Positions 16,671-19,100 of a DNA stretch of 19,100 bases are shown here, piece by piece (the stretch's first letter is position 1; every line of letters begins with the position of its first letter). The DNA comes from GWA2-44-9 sp964429675 (GTDB taxonomy: Bacteria; Patescibacteriota; Minisyncoccia; 2-02-FULL-40-12; GWA2-44-9). Below the pieces are notes generated by a model. The model made no database searches, had not been told where the DNA came from, and worked only from the letters and a program-made list of their open reading frames with translations. The position numbers were made by a program, and so were the translations under genes. The stretch is taken from the NCBI GenBank assembly GCA_964429675.1, contig CAYSDF010000014.1, positions 1-19,100 of the forward strand. Direction: 5' to 3'.

Positions 16671-16889
16671 CTATACACCCTTCTTAATCGTCTGATTTCG
16701 AGTGTAGGGCATAAGGGCCATGTATCTGGCCAGCTTCACTGCCCTTGAAACTATTCTTTGGTGTTTAGCGCAAAGCCTGTTTCTCTTGGAGGAAGCAACC
16801 TTAAACTGAGAAGTCACAAACTTCCTTAAAAAATCTTTGTTCTTATAATCAACTCTGTTGATATTTTCCTGACAAAATACGCAATCCAT
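16671..16889 (-). CDS. rpsR: Ribosomal protein bS18, zinc-binding form
   Basis: Small-subunit protein that pairs with bS6 on the platform of the 30S subunit. The core DYKNKDFLRKFVT...RNRLCAKHQRIVSRAVKLARYMALMPY is diagnostic. At 72 aa it is a normal length. C3, C6, C40 and H43 are placed to bind one zinc ion, i.e. the C+ form of this protein. It is the last gene of rpsF-ssb-rpsR. Its ATG is unusual: the A of the start codon and the bases just before it belong to a 14-bp inverted repeat whose other arm lies next to the ssb stop codon. No Shine-Dalgarno sequence is present, so initiation may require unfolding or coupling. Confidence 0.98.
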   Translation of the reverse strand: MDCVFCQENINRVDYKNKDFLRKFVTSQFKVASSKRNRLCAKHQRIVSRAVKLARYMALMPYTRNQTIKKGV

Positions 16890-17010
16890 CCCGTTAGAGA
16901 CAGGTTGCGACTAGGTCGCAACCGTGCCTAGTTAATTTTTTGTTTATCCCATTGATATATAATTGGCCACCGTCCATACAACATCCGTGCCAGCTATGTC
17001 TCTAACGGGA
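16889..17010 (-). promoter_or_regulatory. Structured ssb-rpsR leader that closes over the rpsR start codon
   Basis: TCCCGTTAGAGACA begins right after the ssb stop (minus strand 17010-16997). Its exact reverse complement TGTCTCTAACGGGA (16902-16889) ends on the A of the rpsR ATG. Within it, the 9-bp hairpin GGTTGCGAC/GTCGCAACC (16903-16911 with 16915-16923, 3-base loop) is also perfect. The whole 122-base spacer can thus fold into one closed domain. The published S6:S18-binding leader motif precedes rpsF in other bacteria, and I cannot show its CCG internal-loop consensus here. A terminal-inverted-repeat insertion is the alternative. Confidence 0.65.
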
Positions 17011-17514
17011 TTAAAACGGTAAATCTTTTTCGTTAATACTGACTTCATCTTCATCGACACCTCGGTTAACCGGTTCGTTCTCATCAATAATCGGAATCTC
17101 ACTATCAACTCGCGGGCTCTTTTTTACATCAGCCATCGTACTACCCGTACCTGCCGGCCTTGAATAATCTGAGCCTCCGCTTCCGGTAGGCTTGGGGCCC
17201 AGCTGCAAGTTCTCGGCCACTATCTCAGTCATGTATTTTTTGACATTATTCTGGTCAACCCATGATCTGGTTTGCAATCTTCCTTCAATCATGGCTAGTC
17301 CGCCCTTTCTCAAATATTGGCTGGCAATTTCTCCCAAACGGCTCCAAGCAACAATAGTGTGAAATTCGGTCGCATCTTTTCTCTGACCTGAAGGATCATT
17401 CCAAACCCGGTTAGTAGCCATTTTAATGGTTGTAACAGTCTGACCAGAAGGAGTACTCCTGGTTTCAGGATCTTGAGTTAATCTTCCGATTAATATTACT
17501 TTGTTCAGATTCAT
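17011..17514 (-). CDS. ssb: Single-stranded DNA-binding protein
   Basis: OB-fold protein that coats single-stranded DNA during replication and repair and recruits partners through its C-terminal tip. The OB domain covers about 1-108 (NKVILIGRLTQDPETR, TIVAWSRLGEIASQYLRKG, AMIEGRLQTRSW). It is followed by a Gly/Ser/Pro-rich flexible linker and an acidic tail ending DEDEVSINEKDLPF. The terminal D-L-P-F is the conserved partner-binding tip. Length 167 aa is normal. It sits between rpsF and rpsR in the classical order. A foldback repeat fills the spacer before it, and the rpsR leader structure starts directly after its stop. Confidence 0.98.
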   Translation of the reverse strand: MNLNKVILIGRLTQDPETRSTPSGQTVTTIKMATNRVWNDPSGQRKDATEFHTIVAWSRLGEIASQYLRKGGLAMIEGRLQTRSWVDQNNVKKYMTEIVAENLQLGPKPTGSGGSDYSRPAGTGSTMADVKKSPRVDSEIPIIDENEPVNRGVDEDEVSINEKDLPF

Positions 17515-17520
17515 TTTACT

Positions 17521-17648
17521 TAAATTCGAAATTCGAATATCGAAATACGAAACAATATCTAAAATTTAATTCTCAAAGTAATAAATATTCTAAGACTTAG
17601 AATTTTCAGGCTTTGTTTCGGATTTAGGATTTCGTGCTTCGAATTTTT
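17521..17648. repeat. Imperfect foldback repeat between rpsF and ssb
   Basis: The left arm (about 17522-17555) repeats ATTCGAA and ends CGAAATACGAAACAA. The right arm (about 17613-17648) is its approximate reverse complement, starting TTGTTTCGG and ending TTCGAATTTTT. In the middle, ATTCTAAG and CTTAGAAT (17587-17603) form a near-perfect small hairpin. The right arm overlaps the rpsF stop codon. Such a hairpin could separate rpsF from ssb in the message, for example by attenuation or RNA processing. Confidence 0.65.
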
Positions 17649-18102
17649 AAAGTTTGTCTATTATTTTCTCCAGCTCTTTCTCCAACTCTTCTTCTTTGAC
17701 CGGCGGCTCTCCTGCTTTGGCACTTTCGTCTTTCTGAGCTGCGGCCCTGGATTTTCTGGCCTTTTCGGCTGATGCCATCCTCTTGATTATATCTTGCTGC
17801 CTACTTGAATCTACATCAAATTTAATCAATAAAAATCTTATCACTGACGGGTTAGATGTAACAAGCTCCTGAATCTGCTTAATTTGCTCGGGTTTTTCGC
17901 TCTTAAAATGGAAGTATCCAAAATAGGCCATTGTGTGCTTCTTAACAGGATAGGAAAGCCTTATTTTTTCAGGCTCTTTTGCAAAAGAAATAACACCTCC
18001 GTTAGAGGTTATATATCTGTCGATTTCTTCCTTCATTTTAGCTACATCCGCCTCCTCCGAATTAGGATTGAGATGAAAAGCCAGTTCATATGTGTTATCC
18101 AT
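17647..18102 (-). CDS. rpsF: Ribosomal protein bS6
   Basis: 30S platform protein that binds bS18 and 16S rRNA. The ferredoxin-like S6 core covers about 1-100 (NTYELAFHLNPN at the start, KIRLSYPVKKHTMAYFGYFHF in the middle, VIRFLLIKFD at the end). At 151 aa it is longer than the usual 95-110. The extra C-terminal 50 residues are charged, Ala/Lys/Glu-rich and probably helical (KARKSRAAAQ, EEELEKELEKII). It is the first gene of the ribosomal operon. A consensus promoter at 18115-18143 predicts a leader of only about 6 bases and there is no Shine-Dalgarno sequence, so the message is close to leaderless. Confidence 0.95.
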   Translation of the reverse strand: MDNTYELAFHLNPNSEEADVAKMKEEIDRYITSNGGVISFAKEPEKIRLSYPVKKHTMAYFGYFHFKSEKPEQIKQIQELVTSNPSVIRFLLIKFDVDSSRQQDIIKRMASAEKARKSRAAAQKDESAKAGEPPVKEEELEKELEKIIDKL

Positions 18103-18108
18103 AATCGC

Positions 18109-18137
18109 TTGTAAATGTTAGCAATTTGGGCTATAAA
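18109..18137 (+). promoter_or_regulatory. Promoter for the glycerophosphodiesterase gene
   Basis: TTGTAA (18109-18114), a 17-base spacer and TATAAA (18132-18137) fit the housekeeping promoter pattern. The predicted start near 18145 lies downstream of the ATG at 18137, which supports the later ATG at 18170 as the real start codon. Confidence 0.65.
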
Positions 18138-18143
18138 TGTCAA
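18115..18143 (-). promoter_or_regulatory. Promoter of the rpsF-ssb-rpsR operon
   Basis: On the minus strand TTGACA (18143-18138), a 17-base spacer and TAACAT (18120-18115) give a strong match. The predicted start is near 18108, six bases before the rpsF ATG (18102). The element overlaps the divergent promoter on the plus strand almost completely. Confidence 0.75.
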
Positions 18144-18169
18144 TAATGTTCATTAAAAAAGGTCTATCT

Positions 18170-18970
18170 ATGACAGAAATTGAGATCTGGAGTCATGGTA
18201 ATAGAAGCATATTACTTCCTGACAATCGGGCACTGAACTTTGGGGTTGTCTGGGGTCCAAATACCATCAAGTCTTTCTGGGCCGCCAAAGAGATAGGGGT
18301 AAGCGGCATTGAAGCTGATATCTGCCTCTCTTTTGATAAAGAACTGATTGTATATCATCCTGGATCTACTAAGACCGACCTCCAGGGTGCAACGCTCAAA
18401 GAGATCCAGAGCCTCTATCCTAATGTTCCGTCTTTTGACGATCTGATCACTTTTCTAATAGGATTTAGACATTTAAAATGCATCCTGGATTTAAAGACCG
18501 ACTCTCCGGAATTAGTCGAAGCAGTGGTTAAAAAATTGCAAACATATGAATTGCGCGAAAGAGTATTCCTTACAGCTTCAAGAACTAAATTAAAACTGAT
18601 GGGATTCTACAATAATGCTAAAACCCTATCATATGCCAAAAAAATTGACCCCCAAATTAAGACTCACTTAATTGACCTGTTTCCGTATAATTTAGCTCGA
18701 ACAGGAAAAAAATTCGACGTAGATATGATTTCCTTCGGCTGGTTCAAAGATTCAATTCCCAGTAGAGTAGTTTTCGCTTTCTTAATGGATAACGGCTTCA
18801 GAAACGTTAAAAAAGAAGTTGAAAGAGCTAAGCGGGCCGGGATTTATGTTCTAGGCGGAATACCCGACACCCAAGAAGATATAAATTACTTTTTGGAAGC
18901 TGGCGTAGATGGCGTGATAACCAACGAGCCTGCTACGGCAATAAAAATCTGTAGCAATACAAAACCCTAA
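18170..18970 (+). CDS. Glycerophosphodiester phosphodiesterase family protein
   Basis: TIM-barrel GDPD enzyme that hydrolyses glycerophosphodiesters to glycerol 3-phosphate and an alcohol; the exact substrate is open. The N-terminal motif reads SHGNRS (H9, R12) rather than the usual HRGAS. It is followed by GVSGIEADICLSFDKELIVYH, which carries the expected E48, D50 and H63. LDLKTD and the C-terminal EAGVDGVITNEP complete the family pattern. No signal peptide is visible, so it is probably cytoplasmic. Length is 266 aa from ATG 18170, chosen because AAAAAAGG lies 7 bases before it and because the upstream ATG (18137) falls in the -10 box. The stop codon lies within the terminator hairpin. Confidence 0.87.
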   Translation: MTEIEIWSHGNRSILLPDNRALNFGVVWGPNTIKSFWAAKEIGVSGIEADICLSFDKELIVYHPGSTKTDLQGATLKEIQSLYPNVPSFDDLITFLIGFRHLKCILDLKTDSPELVEAVVKKLQTYELRERVFLTASRTKLKLMGFYNNAKTLSYAKKIDPQIKTHLIDLFPYNLARTGKKFDVDMISFGWFKDSIPSRVVFAFLMDNGFRNVKKEVERAKRAGIYVLGGIPDTQEDINYFLEAGVDGVITNEPATAIKICSNTKP

Positions 18971-18984
18971 TTTCAGGGTTTTTT
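18961..18984 (+). terminator. Rho-independent terminator of the GDPD gene
   Basis: AAAACCCT (18961-18968) pairs with AGGGTTTT (18975-18982) around a 6-base loop and runs into further T bases. The TAA stop (18968-18970) starts in the stem. Confidence 0.8.
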
Positions 18985-18990
18985 GTTTTA

Positions 18991-19100
18991 AACCAATCGC
19001 CCCCAGCCTCCTCATGCTAACCGCAGGAGAGCTTGCTCTCTGGGACACGGCATAAATTCTTGGCCACCGCCTCAGCGGGGCTCCGCCAACGGCGGGAGCT
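18991..19100. repeat. Repeat-like GC-rich sequence at the window end
   Basis: No gene is supported here. GAGAGC/GCTCTC form a small hairpin (about 19027-19040), and CCGCCAACGGCGGG (19083-19096) is a near-palindrome. It shares CCGCCAAC with the third trpS insertion (829-836). The stretch is cut by the window edge. Confidence 0.4.

Noticed and set aside
18137..18169. Earlier GDPD start at ATG 18137
   Set aside because: This ATG overlaps the TATAAA box and lies before the predicted transcription start. The ATG at 18170 has AAAAAAGG at the right distance.

Overview
This 19.1 kb window is bacterial and compact. It has about 20 protein-coding genes, no tRNA, rRNA or CRISPR that I can see, and very short spacers. 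The gene style suggests a member of the Candidate Phyla Radiation (Patescibacteria). The supporting traits are small soluble PAS/histidine kinase/receiver genes, a surface protein built of fibronectin-like repeats and peptidoglycan-binding domains, many starts without a Shine-Dalgarno sequence, and GC-rich palindromic repeats scattered between and inside genes. The phylum is an inference from gene content and no lineage can be fixed from this window. All 20 genes stop at TAA (14) or TAG (6), never TGA.

Layout. Bases 1-137 hold a leader with nested inverted repeats in front of trpS (+), whose protein carries three unusual insertions. trpS converges on a phosphohexomutase (-) across a 34-bp perfect palindrome. 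Next come a Nudix hydrolase (+) and a sugar-nucleotidyltransferase (+). Bases 3931-6764 are a tight signalling cluster on the minus strand, transcribed as PAS protein, soluble histidine kinase, receiver, receiver. The kinase gene contains a 50-bp GTA microsatellite coding for 17 threonines. Just upstream on the same strand are three small membrane proteins (YggT, GlsB/YeaQ and PLDc_N families). Bases 7733-8010 are intergenic with repeats and a terminator.

Bases 8011-14039 are an envelope and accessory block on the minus strand: a putative zinc-binding protein of unknown role, a double-domain family-4-like glycosyltransferase with a consensus promoter, and a secreted FN3/peptidoglycan-binding protein. 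A Fic AMP-transferase gene follows, with a 12-bp inverted repeat just upstream of its start. Then come ychF (+) and, converging on it, the ribosomal operon rpsF-ssb-rpsR (-). The ssb-rpsR spacer is closed by a 14-bp inverted repeat that captures the first base of the rpsR start codon. The operon is divergent from a glycerophosphodiester phosphodiesterase gene (+), and their two promoters occupy the same DNA. The last 110 bases are repeat-like and cut by the window end.

How the genes may work together: the phosphohexomutase, nucleotidyltransferase and tandem glycosyltransferase could supply and use activated sugars for surface glycans. The signalling genes probably act through protein contacts, because neither receiver has an output domain. 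The strongest unexplained signals are a diverged 27-29 bp element in three separate spacers, the repeat-derived trpS insertions, the kinase microsatellite and the rpsR leader structure.
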